Source: Torymus aiolomorphi
Lineage: Eukaryota > Arthropoda > Insecta > Hymenoptera > Torymidae
Assembly: GCA_036365515.1 (NCBI GenBank)
Contig: CM070873.1
Location: 222,754,876-222,818,875, forward strand
DNA: 64,000 bases
Reading direction: 5' to 3'
Shown here: positions 23,509 through 35,889 of the stretch, one piece after another
How positions within the stretch are numbered: position 1 is the first letter of the stretch
How the letters are laid out: each line of letters begins with the position of its first letter
Notes under the pieces: generated by a model
Told to the model about the DNA's origin: nothing
The model's database searches: none
What the model saw: the letters and a program-made list of their open reading frames with translations, nothing else
Program-made: the position numbers and the translations under genes

Positions 23509-23877
23509 TTTGGGAGCCTTATTTGTGATTCAGATAAAACTTGCAAGTGAAAATTGCTAAAATTTGGTGTAACAGATCTGTAATCATATGGTTCTGACGA
23601 ATTCCTTTGTTACACGACTTGTAACTGAATTACGATCGAGCGAACTTTCAGTTTCAATAACTTTAGAGAACTTGTCATAGCAGTCGATGCTTTTTTAACA
23701 AATCTTTGTTTACTAAATCATTTTTTGATCCCTACTAAGTATACTATTCTATTGAAGAAAAAGAGCGGTTCTTCAGTCTATGATGTCATTCGATGTGTCA
23801 AAATGAGTACTATAAACGGAATGGTTATATATGTGGATGTTTATTTTATTGAGGTTATGATGCAGAGTATATATACA
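23509..23877. promoter_or_regulatory. Upstream region of the SLC12A9-like gene
   Basis: Unique DNA between the start codon and the P-like element. It must contain the 5' untranslated sequence and, unless there are distal exons, the core promoter. No specific motif stands out. Confidence 0.35.
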
Positions 23878-23885
23878 CCCCCGCT

Positions 23886-24811
23886 CATGGTACAAGAAAA
23901 CAAGGTATGGCATTGCGCATATTTACTCAAGCGAACCAATCAGAGGCGAGCCCGTGATTACGTCATATGTTGGCGGGTTTTTATAAAAAATTTGAATTGA
24001 AAATTATTTGAAGTAAATAATTACTAAAAAAATGTATTTTAAATACATATTATTACGAAATAGAGAAATAACACATGAAATTATGAAATAGTAAACTAAT
24101 AGATGTAAAAACATTTAATGTATATATTTATTAACAAAGATACATATACAAAAATATTTTAATAGTTAATTAAATATTTTCGCCATTTTTTTTGCTTTTG
24201 TTCTCAATTTATTTAAAAAAGAGTTTCTGTTTATGAGTCTTAGACGAATATAAGTTCTAGTCCGTACAAAACATAACAATGCATCATCTTTAATAAAATC
24301 ATTCTGTCCATTTGTTAATTTTATGCGAGTTAATGCAGCCACTTTTTTGAAGATTTTTTTTCTGAAGATAAATCATTGGGCCCATGGAATGCCGAAAAAC
24401 TGTCCTCTAATACTTTTGCTATTGATATGAACTCATCTGATGGTTTGATAAGTCCACCTTTTGATAAATGGAAAAGTAAAATATCTTATATTTTCATCTT
24501 TTTGTTTTGTAGTTTTTTTTTTGCAAAACTTTACGGAACAAGTTGGCATTTTTACGAAAAAGCAAATACGCCAATTTTGGAAATAGATAATACTTAATTG
24601 CGCCTTTTTTTAATACACTTATACACTCAACCTAAAATGCCTTTGCTCCAAAATTTTTGTTTTTGTGTATTACACTTTACTATAGTTTTGCTGTGGGGAG
24701 AATGCATAAACTATAGTTTATTTCGCCATATTTGTGACGTCACCACGGGCCTGCGCGAACCGGACGAAAATGCGTCTGCCTAATGGACATACCTTGTTTT
24801 CTTATACCATG
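23886..24811 (-). mobile_element. P-element-like relic with 8-bp target duplication
   Basis: Termini CATGGTACAAGAAAACAAGG and the near-exact inverse at the right end bound 926 bp. Both ends are flanked by CCCCCGCT (23878-23885 and 24812-24819), the 8-bp duplication expected of P elements. Inside, on the minus strand, is a C-terminal transposase remnant. The element is far shorter than a full P element (about 3 kb), so it is an internally deleted copy. Confidence 0.85.
24166..24486 (-). pseudogene. P-element/THAP9-type transposase C-terminal remnant
   Basis: Reads LFHLSKGGLIKPSDEFIS, then, after a one-base shift at a run of eight T (24354-24361), ALTRIKLTNGQNDF and CFVRTRTYIRLRLINR to a stop at 24166. 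The Gly-Gly-Leu-x-x-Pro-Ser and RTRTYIRLR blocks match the C-terminus of P-element/THAP9 transposases. The DNA-binding THAP domain and most of the catalytic part are absent. Confidence 0.65.
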
Positions 24812-24819
24812 CCCCCGCT

Positions 24820-25578
24820 TACTCAGCGGGTTTCCCCGAATCACTGTTCATGTTCCGCATCCTATAATTGATTCGATAAAACTCATTAAAACTATCAGCA
24901 AAGATACTGCTATCAAACCATATACATCAGTATTGTGGTATAGGAATTAGGAATATTATGTTATGTTACAAACTTGTCGGTATGTTATCGCAATAGTCGC
25001 AATAGAAAGTCTGAATAAATTAAGTAGATATATAAGAAAAAGGAAAGGAATAGAAATGATACCTTATTATAGATCGAAACGTACATTCTTATATACAGAG
25101 AAAAGTTTTAGTTATAAAAAATTGATGCAGAACAACTTTGATGCTGAATATCTCAGATTGGGTAAGGGTGATTTCTTTTTTAAATTTTACAGGCTGATAT
25201 TCAAAATTTAGAACAATTTCCCAGTAACACACATTATAAACCAATACCTAAAAACTGGGAAGTTTTAACTTTTGAACTCAAGTAGTGTAAATTTTTAGAA
25301 TGGATGCTAAGGGATACAATATTAATAAAAGGCATTTTGTAATTTATGAAATAATTTTCTATTATAAATTTCTATTGACATGTCAATAATAAAATGTTAT
25401 AAATATAGCAAATTTTCTTAGTTGTAATAAAAATAAAATAGCAAATTTCATGTAGGTGTGCATTATTTCCCATATTTGGAAAATAATATAATGATTTCTA
25501 ATCTTTGCACATAATATTTTTAATTGCGCACAGCACAAGTTTTAGAATTACAAATCAATATATTAATTAAAAAACTTT
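24820..25578. other. Spacer between the SLC12A9-like gene and pelota
   Basis: AT-rich. A single open frame at 24963-25211 (82 codons) has no similarity I recognise and no clear splice context. Pelota 3' untranslated sequence should occupy the right end. Confidence 0.45.
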
Positions 25579-27956
25579 TCAATCGTTGTCAGTTTCTGAG
25601 TCTTCACTATCATTTTCATCTTCTAATTCTGGCATTGGAAAACGTAATATAGCAGCAATACCTGTGAGTTGGTCTAATTCTAAAAAACGTGTTATGGCTT
25701 ATTAAGTAATACGAAAATTTATGAATGTTCCAATATGAAAATAAAAGAATACATACGTTTACCAGATATATGCATACTTGAAAATATTTTAACATCACCA
25801 TTAGATTCTCTGACTGCTTCAACAAGACTTACATATTCTTTTCTTAGTGCAACATCTTGACATCTATATAAAAATTTTAAATATTTTGAATATAATAGTT
25901 ATTAATAATAATTACAATTCCAATACCAATTTTACTAATATGGTGAATTTTACCTAAATAATTTATCTGAAATAAGTAATATTTCAACAGCTTGTGCTTC
26001 ACAAGCAGCTTGAACATGTTTTTTACCATAGAATGCTCTTGAAGGATCTGTTTGAAGTATAGTATAAAAATTTTCTAGAGCTTTTACTTCTCCTGCTGCT
26101 TTTGTATCAGATATTAGAGAAATAACTGCAGGATCAGTTAAGACTTCTAAAAGTAAAAAAAGTGGAAAAGCATTAGACAATACGTTTAAAATAATGCAGA
26201 ACAATTTAAAAATACCTTTTAAAGAATGTATGAAACCTGTACTTGAATGGATAAGCATAAACTTGCTTTTATTTTCAAGAATTACTTTGTTTGCTTGTTG
26301 AATCATGTAAGTCATAAATTGATCTTTTACAAAACCAGGACTAGCAATTATAACACATTTTACTATATCAAAGTTTACATGTCTTAAAATTCCTTGCATT
26401 ATATTTTCATAAAACTTATGCAGTCCCTACAATGATACTACAGTTAGTATACAGACTTTTTTGTTCAACTTTCATAAATAATGGACTTTACATACCTTTT
26501 CATGTTGTGAAACATTACCTTTCCTTTTGCGGGGAATAAGTTGATCTATTTTTGCTTTAACTATTGTCATATTTGAAGTTATCAAGCATATATGAGCTAT
26601 CCCTTCTTGCATTACAACAGCAGCTATGTCAGCATGCTAAAATTAAAAAAAGCATATACCGGAATATAAATTATATTTTAACATTAAATCATTAAGCACT
26701 TTAGTTTAAATTTTCTTAAATGCTTTGCATTAACTAAGTTGTAGAGTTAGTATTTGAGGTGGAATATTCTTTACAATGGTCAAAATATGAGGTTCTCTTA
26801 ATTAGTAGTGATCGTGCCTTAAATGTAAATGCGAAGCTATTACATAAGGAGCAGGATTTTGATGCGATGTACAAAGTAAATTGTGGAGGGAGGCACAGCC
26901 CTCAGTTAATAAAATAAATTAAAATAAAATTTAACATAAGCATAACAGTCTTTTTATTTAGTTAATTATAACATTTACAATTCTTACGATTAATGTACGA
27001 TAAGACCTTAATATGCAATATTATCAATAGTCAACAATTAATAAAAATATTCTTACTTGTGTTGGATCACAGGCCATGTCAACCCGTTCCAAGGCTATTG
27101 TATCCCATACTGGTTTTCTCAATGTGAACTTTCTATTTTGCTCAACATCCAAAGTATGATATGCTCCGTTCTAGAGTCACATAAATTGAATTATGTATAT
27201 TTAAGATTTAAGGAAGATGGCTCTTTGTTAAAGAGAAGAAATTGTTAAAATTGGACGATTAAAAATATTTACCTTTACATATTTATTTTCCTCAATATTT
27301 CTTCCTTTAAGTCTTAAAACACAAGCTTGAGTATCAAAATCTATATTTTCTACAGATATTGTTAAAGTGGTTCGTACTCTATAACTGTTTGAACTACCAG
27401 TTGAAGTTTCTGTTTGTACTTTTCTAAAAAAATAGATTAATTTTATTTGATTAATAGATTATTTTAAATTTAATTTGAATCTAATAAAAAATTTCAGAAT
27501 TTATACCTGATGGTAAAACAACTAACACAGTCTCCCTCACTAATCAAATTATAAACATGCCACATATCTTCAGTGTTCTCCGGAACCAGAGAAATGGCCC
27601 TTAAATATTTCAAAATAATGTTATATTTAAATAAGAAAGATATTTTTTCTTTACACTCTGTCTAGACGGCCTCAGAAATATATGCGAGAACATCTAATAG
27701 TGTACTAAGTAAGTAATTTTGAAGAAAATGACCTATTTCCGATCAGATATAGAAAGTGAGTGCCTCAGGCATTGTGTTTTGTATGAATATTTATTAGGGG
27801 TAAGTTATTTCTTTAATAAAGAAAGAAAACAAATTTTCATGTACATTACTTGAAGTTTGCGTCTACAATTCAGGGACCGTACAGACACACTTTGTTCATT
27901 ATAAAAATTACTTACCCTTCTCCATCTTTATCAACATTTTTTCCTACTAACTTCAT
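25579..27956 (-). CDS. pelo: Pelota (Dom34), ribosome rescue factor
   Basis: Nine exons (27956-27916, 27599-27507, 27423-27273, 27170-27057, 26636-26496, 26426-26216, 26146-25954, 25863-25757, 25679-25579) give 383 residues; human PELO has 385. With Hbs1 it splits stalled ribosomes in no-go and nonstop decay; in insects it also supports germline stem cells and transposon control. It is an eRF1 paralogue that lacks the NIKS and GGQ motifs, as here. Visible landmarks are MKLVGKNV at the start, the basic [41 protein letters not shown] and the acidic tail [16 protein letters not shown]. Every join is GT-AG and in frame. The product looks fully functional. Confidence 0.96.
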
Positions 27957-28694
27957 TTTAATAACTATAGTAAAGTAACCTACAAAATGTGAACATAACC
28001 TTATTAAAATCATCAAATATTTCATAAACTTAACTTATATTTATTTTACTGAAATTGAATGACAAAAAAAAATTATTTATGACTTACTTTAATAACAAAG
28101 AAGTTAATAAATAATTAAAACACGAGGATCACTCGTTTTGAAGTCTTTCTCATGAAACAAACCATCATAAAACAGATTTTCATTCAACAAGATAGAACGA
28201 TGCGTGTAACATAGTCCTTACACAATGAAATGAAAATTGTAGTGCATTTTTACTGACTTTTCGCGGCACATAAAACTTGTCATAATTAATCAACATTTTA
28301 TTTTGAACCATAAATATTTTTTTCGAGATTGTTGAGTTTATCTCAAAGTGTACAATGTATTGCAAGTATGTTTGTGATTGGCTGGTACAATCTTCGATTT
28401 ATCACTTAACACAGATTGTTGTAGTTTTAAATAGTAGTTTCTCTTAAATATCATCTGTTTTATCTATAATTACAATATGATTTTAATGTATATTTTGCAA
28501 CATATAATCACATCTACGTTTCTTGCAAAATAACGATAGAAAAATCATAATTTACCTGTATTTATGTAGGAATAGGTGAGGTCGGATGAGTCAGTGAGTG
28601 AGTAGAGACCGTCTTCCTACTATACAAGTTTATCGTATTGTCCTGACTCTCTCTGGCGTGATCTGACGGGTGCTGTGGTCAGAGCGGAACTGAG
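27957..28694. promoter_or_regulatory. Pelota upstream region
   Basis: AT-rich up to about 28560, then a more GC-rich stretch ending at the left end of the hAT element. The pelota promoter should be here; no defined motif can be claimed. Confidence 0.35.
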
Positions 28695-28887
28695 TAGGGA
28701 TGGGCGATTCTACTCGATTCTTTGAGAATCGTCCAATTCTTTTCTTCGAGAATCGATTATTCTATCGATTCTTTTCATGACTCGATTCTTAGTGGATCGA
28801 TTCTCATTTGACTGAGAATCGAGTATTCATTGTGCATGCGCTATGGACTATCGGAGTACGGCCCTGGAATGGATTGCGCCGTTGCGG

Positions 28888-29470
28888 TGAGCCAATCAAA
28901 TTTAAAGATACAGTTCTTCAAGTTGTATCTATTCGATTTAAAAAATTTGAGTATCTTCCAATTCTGGGAATGTCTACTATATTAGATCCTCGCTTTAAGA
29001 AAATTCACATACAAGATGCTCTTGCTGTAAGCACCGCGTTAAACTACATTTCAAAAAAGCTTGGATAAGTCAAACCAGGTGCAAAATCTACCAATCAACC
29101 TGTAGCTGAAGTGGAAACGACAAATAGTATTTGGGATTTTCATGACACATTAAAAGAACCAGAATATCGACCAAATTTGTATGCTACTGACAGAAATCTC
29201 GAACTAGAACAATATTTAAAATTACCCCGGATATCAAGAAAAGAAATAGTATTTTTATATTGGAAAAATATGGAAACAAGTTTTCCGTCTTTAAGCAAAT
29301 TAGCTTTGCGCCTTCTTTCAACAATCGCTACAAGTGTTCCATCCGAACGTCTATTTTCGAAAGCAGGACTAATTAAAAGAGATAACCGTAACAGAATAAC
29401 TGGTACGCATTTAAATATAATATTATTTTTAAATTCGTTATCATTAGAAGACTGGTGTTTGTTTTCATAA
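28888..29470 (+). pseudogene. hAT transposase C-terminal half, broken
   Basis: First part: FEYLPILGMSTILDPRFKK, the LDPRFK block of hAT transposases. The frame then stops near 29066 and continues in another frame from about 29111 with KLPRISRKEIVFLYWK, LALRLLSTIATSVPSERLFS and KRDNRNRI, the hAT C-terminal dimerisation domain. The zinc-finger BED and catalytic N-terminal portions are missing. Confidence 0.85.
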
Positions 29471-29821
29471 TAATTTATTTATTAACAAAGTATTTTGCGC
29501 TTAGAATGTGATTTGATGTATGGGTATATGAGTGTATCCGTATGCTAATAAACACCATAATAACTTTCTTTCTCCCTATCCCGTTATTTATCCATATCCT
29601 TCTATAAAAATAAGAAAGGTAGATATTTTAATCGTTTGACATTGGTAGTATAACAATTTTATTAAGTTTTGTTTTGAAAATATTAAGATAATTTCCATAT
29701 TCTAATTAAATACTTATCCATTTTGTACATTTCCATGGCTTAAAATTTTCAAGTATATTTATGTATTATTCATTTTTCTTTGGTAATTTGGTAAGTAAAA
29801 TGTAGTAATATGCATAATCAG

Positions 29822-32120
29822 GTGTAAGCACTGAAACATATTCGAATGAATGGCCTATCATAAAATTGGTAGAGACAGATTTTAGTAAAGCCATGATACA
29901 AGCATCTTGTAAAGCTTTTAATAATATGGACTTAGAACATTATATTAGTAACACATATTTAGAAATAAAATATCCAGAAATTGATCTGCCATCTATAACA
30001 ATTATTCATGTCTGTTCCAGGCATCTGATAAAGGCAGCTATGAAAAGAATAAAAACTTTCACAAATATAGAAGAAACACAGGAATTATTAAGATCAGCTG
30101 TGTCTTCATTGATACATGCTACATATTTTGAACACGCGAAAGGTTTATTTCGCATTTTTGTCATTCTTTTTCAATTGCCTCAAAAAACTTCTGAATATGA
30201 CATTTATTTGAAAAAATTAAGGGACATAAAACCACTAGATTTAGAGAAAATCGACAATTTGGAAAATACAAAAGATCTTCAATCAGAAGAAGAAATTGAT
30301 GATGATATCATTGACTATGAATTCAGTTTTAATAATACGCAACGAGAAAAATCAGAATTTTACCAGGAATTTTACAAAATTTTTGCAGAAGTAACAGAGA
30401 ACAGAAAATTAACAAATGAATTAAATAGTTTGCAAATACCAGCATTTGTAACGTACTTAATGAGCTTCTGCCATATTTCCCACTGTGGTCTGCTGTAATG
30501 ATACAAAAATTTGGCATTCGGCGAAATTCTAATGCTTGCGTCGAGAGTTGGAACAAAATTATAAAATATTTTGTTTTTAATGGTAAAATGCGACAGCTGA
30601 TCCCCAGAGCCATAGTAACTTTGGAGGAAAACATACGCGATAGGCTCTGTTTACGACAATATGATCGTCGAACTAGGAATCAACAGGAGAACCGAGTAAA
30701 AAAAACAATGGAAAAAAACGAAAGCCAGACAGAAGAGAAAAGTAAAGAAACTAGTTTAAAAAATGAAAATGAACTGAATGAAATAGAATTGGAAATGTTT
30801 TATCTTGGAATTCCTCTTCAAAATAATAAATATAAGAAAACAAAGAAAATCACGAAAAAGAAAAGGGTTAACCGCAAGAGAAAACTGATGCAGACAAAAA
30901 CGGAAAATGTTGAAATAAATAATGAAACAACAGAACTTACAGAGACAACTAATAAAAGAAAACGAAAGGAATTAATACGTGCTGAAGAGAAAATTCAAAG
31001 AATTTTAGAAGGAGAAGAAGAGAAGAATTTATGTAATATTCGATCTGAAATTAAGGAAATTGAAAATCTTCCTTATGATTTATATTGCGAGGAATGGCAA
31101 CGGCGGTCAAAATCCGAAATATTTAACGGAGGATTTAAAAACTTTACAAGGAATGTAGAAGAATGGATAAGTGAGAAAAAAGAATTTCGCAAACAAGGCG
31201 TAAATAATGAGATTAAACAAGAAATTCCACAAGTAGAATCTGAATTGAATGAAAGTAGTTATAAAGAAAGTAATTGTAAAGTAAAGTATGAACAAAGCAT
31301 TACATATCCTTGGACAAATATCGATTGTGAAAATTATCTACTTGATTGGGAAAATAAAAAATTTTATATATCTGGATTATTAATAGATCAAAACACACTA
31401 TCAACTCTACTTCCAAATGAACAACTGGAAGACAACGTGATAAACACTTTTCTACAAATTTGTGAAAATGAAAATACAGAAAGAGATCCATTGATTTTTG
31501 ATTTGTTCTTTTTCACAAGCCTTATCAATAATTTTAACAATTCCGGCTTTTATAAGTGGGCACAAAAAATTAAAGCCTGGACATATGGTGTATGGCTCAT
31601 ACCAAAAGGCGGTGACGGCCATTGGACCATAATTGTAGTCGTATTCTTTACGAAACAAATATTTTTTATTGACTCACTTCACAACGATTTGCCAAAACGG
31701 TTATTAAAATTATTATGCTCATTCATGCAGACAGTTTTTACAAGAGCAGGGATGCCTTTATTTGAATGGAAAGAATGGACACTCTACTGTCCGAAAGACA
31801 TACTAACGCAAATAAGTAGAGACAAAGGTGTTGGACTAAATTGTGGTGTTCATGCCTGTTTATGGGCAAACATAATATGCACGAGTCAAGAGATTCATTT
31901 TATCGAATTAGACATGGACAACGGACGAAGATGGATTCTAAAAAAAATTATTGATGCAGAAAAAATAGATTTTAAAGAAAAATTAACTTATCACGACTTA
32001 GGTACTGCAAATAAAAAAGTTGAATTGTGTCAGATTGACAAAATAACAGTATCTCATGAAGTACCTATGGACGCTCAAAGCACCATAAAATATTTGGCAT
32101 ATTTAAAATATATGTGGTAA
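29822..32120 (+). pseudogene. MULE-like transposase fragment fused to Ulp1-type protease
   Basis: After a likely splice acceptor at 29820-29821 the frame reads LVETDFSKAMI (a MULE catalytic Asp, codon 29878-29880) and IHVCSRHLIKA. One frameshift near 30450 leads to PLWSAVMIQKFG and SNACVESWNK, whose Glu (about 30543) fits the third catalytic residue. The same frame then continues through about 300 Lys/Glu-rich residues into a C48 (Ulp1/SENP) cysteine protease: His375-Trp376 (GHWTI), Asp392 (FIDS) and Cys449 (LNCGVHACLWA), counted from 30498. The protease frame is intact to its stop at 32120. The first catalytic Asp and upstream exons are absent, so transposition activity is unlikely. A frame without stops longer than 500 codons suggests a recent or constrained origin. 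Confidence 0.7.
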
Positions 32121-32335
32121 TAGAATAAGGTTTTATCTTAATCGATACCACGACAATTGATTAACATCCACTCGTGTCTTACACACAATAATCTTACAAA
32201 ATTGAGAAGCAATAAATCACTAAACCGATAAGAGCGAATTATTAAAGTACCTCATGGTAATAAAGATATAATTTCTCTATTCTTTGAAAAATCACTTAGA
32301 AAAAAATAATAAAAAGAAAGTAATATTAGATATAT

Positions 32336-35300
32336 GGCCGAATCCATCTCAAATCAGACAGCCCGCGTATGCCTATTTCACCTATCATGTTGAAATAAAA
32401 ATATTTATGTTCTACTCGAAAAAATATTTTACACGTGTTTTTTTATTTTTTTGTTTCATCAAAATTTCATGCGTTCAGCGATACCGAAAAATTCCGAGAA
32501 AATTCTTTCATTGAGAAAAAAAATTTTCAATGTGATTTTCAGACTGCTATTGTTTCAGCAGTTTTTCAAGCTTTTAAACGTGTAACACATAATTTCACTC
32601 AGTTTTGAGCCCTCTTTAACGGCCTTAATGTCATTTTCAAAAAAAAATAAAAAATCCACGAGCTATGCACTTTTTACTGAAAAATTCATTTTTTAGAGAA
32701 GTGCCTTTTTCTCGAAAACCCCATGTTTTTTTTGCACAATTTTTGTTGTCGTGATAGAGGACGGTAATGCCTAGCTAGACGTATTTGTGAGATTCGGTAC
32801 TTTTTCCTGGGATAGCGATCACTAATGAGATAACACACAAACAAATTTTTCACGCTTAACGCTTATATATAGTCAATGATATTAGAGTCAATGTAAAGGT
32901 ATTTATCTTTGTGCGTATGTAATATACATGTACGTGCGCCTACTTATAGGAGTATATGTACTAGTACATTTGTCCGCTAGATGGATATGGTTTGACTTAA
33001 CATTTACAAAGAAAAGTTCGGTTTCTGCTATATATCACACATCTCGTCTTATTTAAAACCATCATCTTTTGGAAAATTATTACATATTTACACCTTATCA
33101 ACTCAACTACGATGTCTCAATATTACTCAACAGAGAGAATCAAATGTGCAGACTTTTTAGACAAACACAAACAAATTATTTACAAATCTAGTTCCGTACG
33201 TTTAAAACAACTTGAGAATCTTGCTCATCCATTGAAGCACCTCTATCCTCATTTACCTTTGACACCTTCTACATATCTGTGTCAACATTGTTACAATCGT
33301 GCTTTAGAATTGGTGAGTAGTACTGACAATGAATTTATAACGGATAATGAAGTTACCGATAACGTAGTTGATAGAGATGAAGATTTTTTACCAAGTACTC
33401 CAGAACGCATTGAAGAATTTAATAATGAAATAAGTACATCTTTCTTAGGTTCTGTATCGCCTCTTAAAAGAAAAAATCTTATACATGAAAAATCAATTGA
33501 AAATTACGTAACAAAGAAGAAAAAAAAATACTTTCAACATTGTCTAATACCCTTGATGTGAAGTTGAACAATGTTTATGACGTTTCTATAACAGCAAATG
33601 AATCAACTGTATGCCATTGTACAGAATGGATACAAAATCTTGGTCTAGCCTTGCAAAAGTGTTCTACGGTATCAGAAAAAATAAAAATTCTGACTTTGCT
33701 ACCTTCATCCTTTACAAAACATGAAATTTTATCTTTATTTCCAGAAATAACAATGTATATGATCAACAAATCGAGAAATCTTGTTAAAGAAAAAGGAATT
33801 TATTCAGAACCAGATGCATATTCAGGCCATCCGATTGATGAAAACATGGAAAAAATTGTTATGGAATATTATTTAAATGATGATTTTAATTGTTCAAGAC
33901 AAAGTCCTAATAAATGTGACGTTGTTACAATTAAAGTTAACAATAAAAAAGAGAAAAAAGTTAAGCGTTTTCTTACTCGAAGTTTAAAAGAGACGTATAA
34001 AGTATTTAAAAATGATTATCCAGAATTGAGAATTGGAAAATCGAAATTTTATAGTTTGCGACCAAAGTATGTCTTACTTAGCCCCATCAAAGAAGTTTGT
34101 CTCTGTATCTATTGCGCAAATTATGATTTATTTCTTACGAGCTTAATTAATTTTAGAGGGAGTAACGTCACAGAGTTGGATGAAAGTCGGTCACAAATAA
34201 TAAATGCAACAATGTGTTCTGAGCCATCTGATTTATGTTATTTACAAGAATGTAAACTATGTCCAGGGATTAAGGGAATTACGTTTCATGTTTTAAAACT
34301 GCAAGATGTAGAAGGCACAGAAGAAATTACATATGCTTTGTGGGATAATGGAAACCTGATTAAAAAGACACTATCAATTTCTGCTTTTAAAGATGAACTT
34401 TCGGTTTGGACCATGAGGGTTAGTACTCACATGTATGTAAAAAATATACAACGCAAAGCTATAAAAACAGAAAGAGAAAGTGCTAAAAAGACTCACATCA
34501 TTTAGTTCTTCAAATAGACTTCGCTGAAAACTGGGCTGTGATTCATAATAAAGCTGTTCAAGGAAATCATTGGGTTAATGATCAAATTTCTATTTTCACA
34601 GCAGTCTCTTATCAAGGGGATTCGACACAAAGTTTCGCAGTTATAAGTGATGACCGAAAACATGATTCAGCGTATGCTTTGCTAGCAGTACAAAAAATTA
34701 TAAAATTCTTGAAAGAAAATTGTTGTGATTCAATTAAAAAAATTACCATCGTATCAGACGGCGCTGCGAGTCACTTTAAAAATCGCTTTCAATTAGATGA
34801 ACTAAAACGAGCACCGTGTGATATAAAATGGTTGTTCTCTGCTACTGGGCACGGCAAAGGAGCTGTAGATGGTGTGGGTGGACTTATAAAGCATTATGCT
34901 ACTTCGCATAATCTTCGAGAGCCCCTTGAAGAAGCTATTCAAAACGCAAATGATTTTGCAATACATGTTCAAAAATATACTGATGCTATTAAAATAATAC
35001 ATTTACAAGATGCTGAAATAGAACAATTCAGAAAAGAAAAAAAATATTGATTGGCTTACAACTCCAAAGTATCCTGGAATTCAAAAAACTCATATATGGG
35101 TTAAAAAAACATGTGACGATAAAATACATTGTTTGACAGCAAAGACCGCTGATCGTCCGCTTACTGAATTAAGAACAATGAAGCAGAAAAACAAAGGTAG
35201 TAAAATAGGTATACAAATGAAAAAAAGGTATAAAAATAAAAAATCAAAAAGACGCAAATAACAAATAAATACATAGTTATGTGTACCTGTATATTACATA

Positions 35301-35880
35301 CACACAAAGACAAATACCTTTACATTGACTCTAATATCATTGACTATATATAAGCATTAGGCGTGAAAAATTTGTTTGTGTGTTATCTCATTAGTGATCG
35401 CTATCCCAGGGAAAAAGTACCGAATCTCACAAATACGTCTAGCTAGGCATTACCGTCATCTATCACGACAACAAAAATTGTGCAAAAAAAACATGGGGTT
35501 TTCGAGAAAAAGGCACTTCCCTAAAAAATGAATTTTTCAGTAAAAAGTGCATAGCTCGTGGATTTTTTATTTTTTTTGAAAATGACATTAAGGCCGTTAA
35601 AGAGGGCTCAAAACTGAGTGAAATTGTGTGTTACACGTTTAAAAGCTCGAAAAACTGCTGAAACAATAGCAGTCTGAAAATCACATTGAAAATTTTTTTT
35701 CTCAATGAAAGAATTTTCTCGGAATTTTTCGACATCGCTGAACGCATGAAATTTTGATGAAACAAAAAAATAAAAAAACACGTGTAAAATATTTTTTCGA
35801 GTAGAACATAAATATTTTTATTTCAACATGATAGGTGAAATAGGCATACGCGGGCTGTCTGATTTGAGATGGATTCGGCC
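32336..35880. mobile_element. 3.5 kb transposon with about 597-bp inverted repeats
   Basis: GGCCGAATCCATCTCAAATC at the left matches, inverted, the right end. Arms run 32336-32932 and 35283-35880 and are nearly identical. Both ends are flanked by ATAT (32332-32335, 35881-35884), compatible with a 4-bp duplication, although AT-rich context makes a 2-bp TA or AT duplication possible. It encodes one large plus-strand transposase. I cannot name the superfamily; long arms and 4-bp duplications recall Sola, but that is only a suggestion. Confidence 0.85.
33112..35261 (+). pseudogene. RNase H-fold transposase, unassigned family, three frameshifts
   Basis: About 715 residues in four pieces, with frame changes at A9 (33520-33528), A5 (34485-34489) and A8 (35037-35044). 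The N-terminal part has CxxC pairs (YLCQHCYNRA, CLCIYCANYD and a later CKLC), likely zinc-binding. The catalytic part shows QIDFAENWAVIH (Asp 34517), TIVSDGAASHFKNRF (Asp 34757) and FSATGHGKGAVDGVGG (Asp 34868), an ordered D...D...D/E array of a DDE enzyme. It ends in a very basic tail (KKRYKNKKSKRRK). It lies symmetrically between the arms. If the homopolymer shifts are read errors, the gene may be intact. Confidence 0.7.
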
Positions 35881-35889
35881 ATATTACTG

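Noticed and set aside
24963..25211. 82-codon open frame between the SLC12A9-like gene and pelota
   Set aside because: No recognised similarity, no splice context and no codon bias evident; kept only as spacer.
33520..35044. Programmed frameshifting in the 3.5 kb transposon
   Set aside because: Three shifts of mixed direction at plain A-runs without slippery-site structure; read error or decay is simpler.
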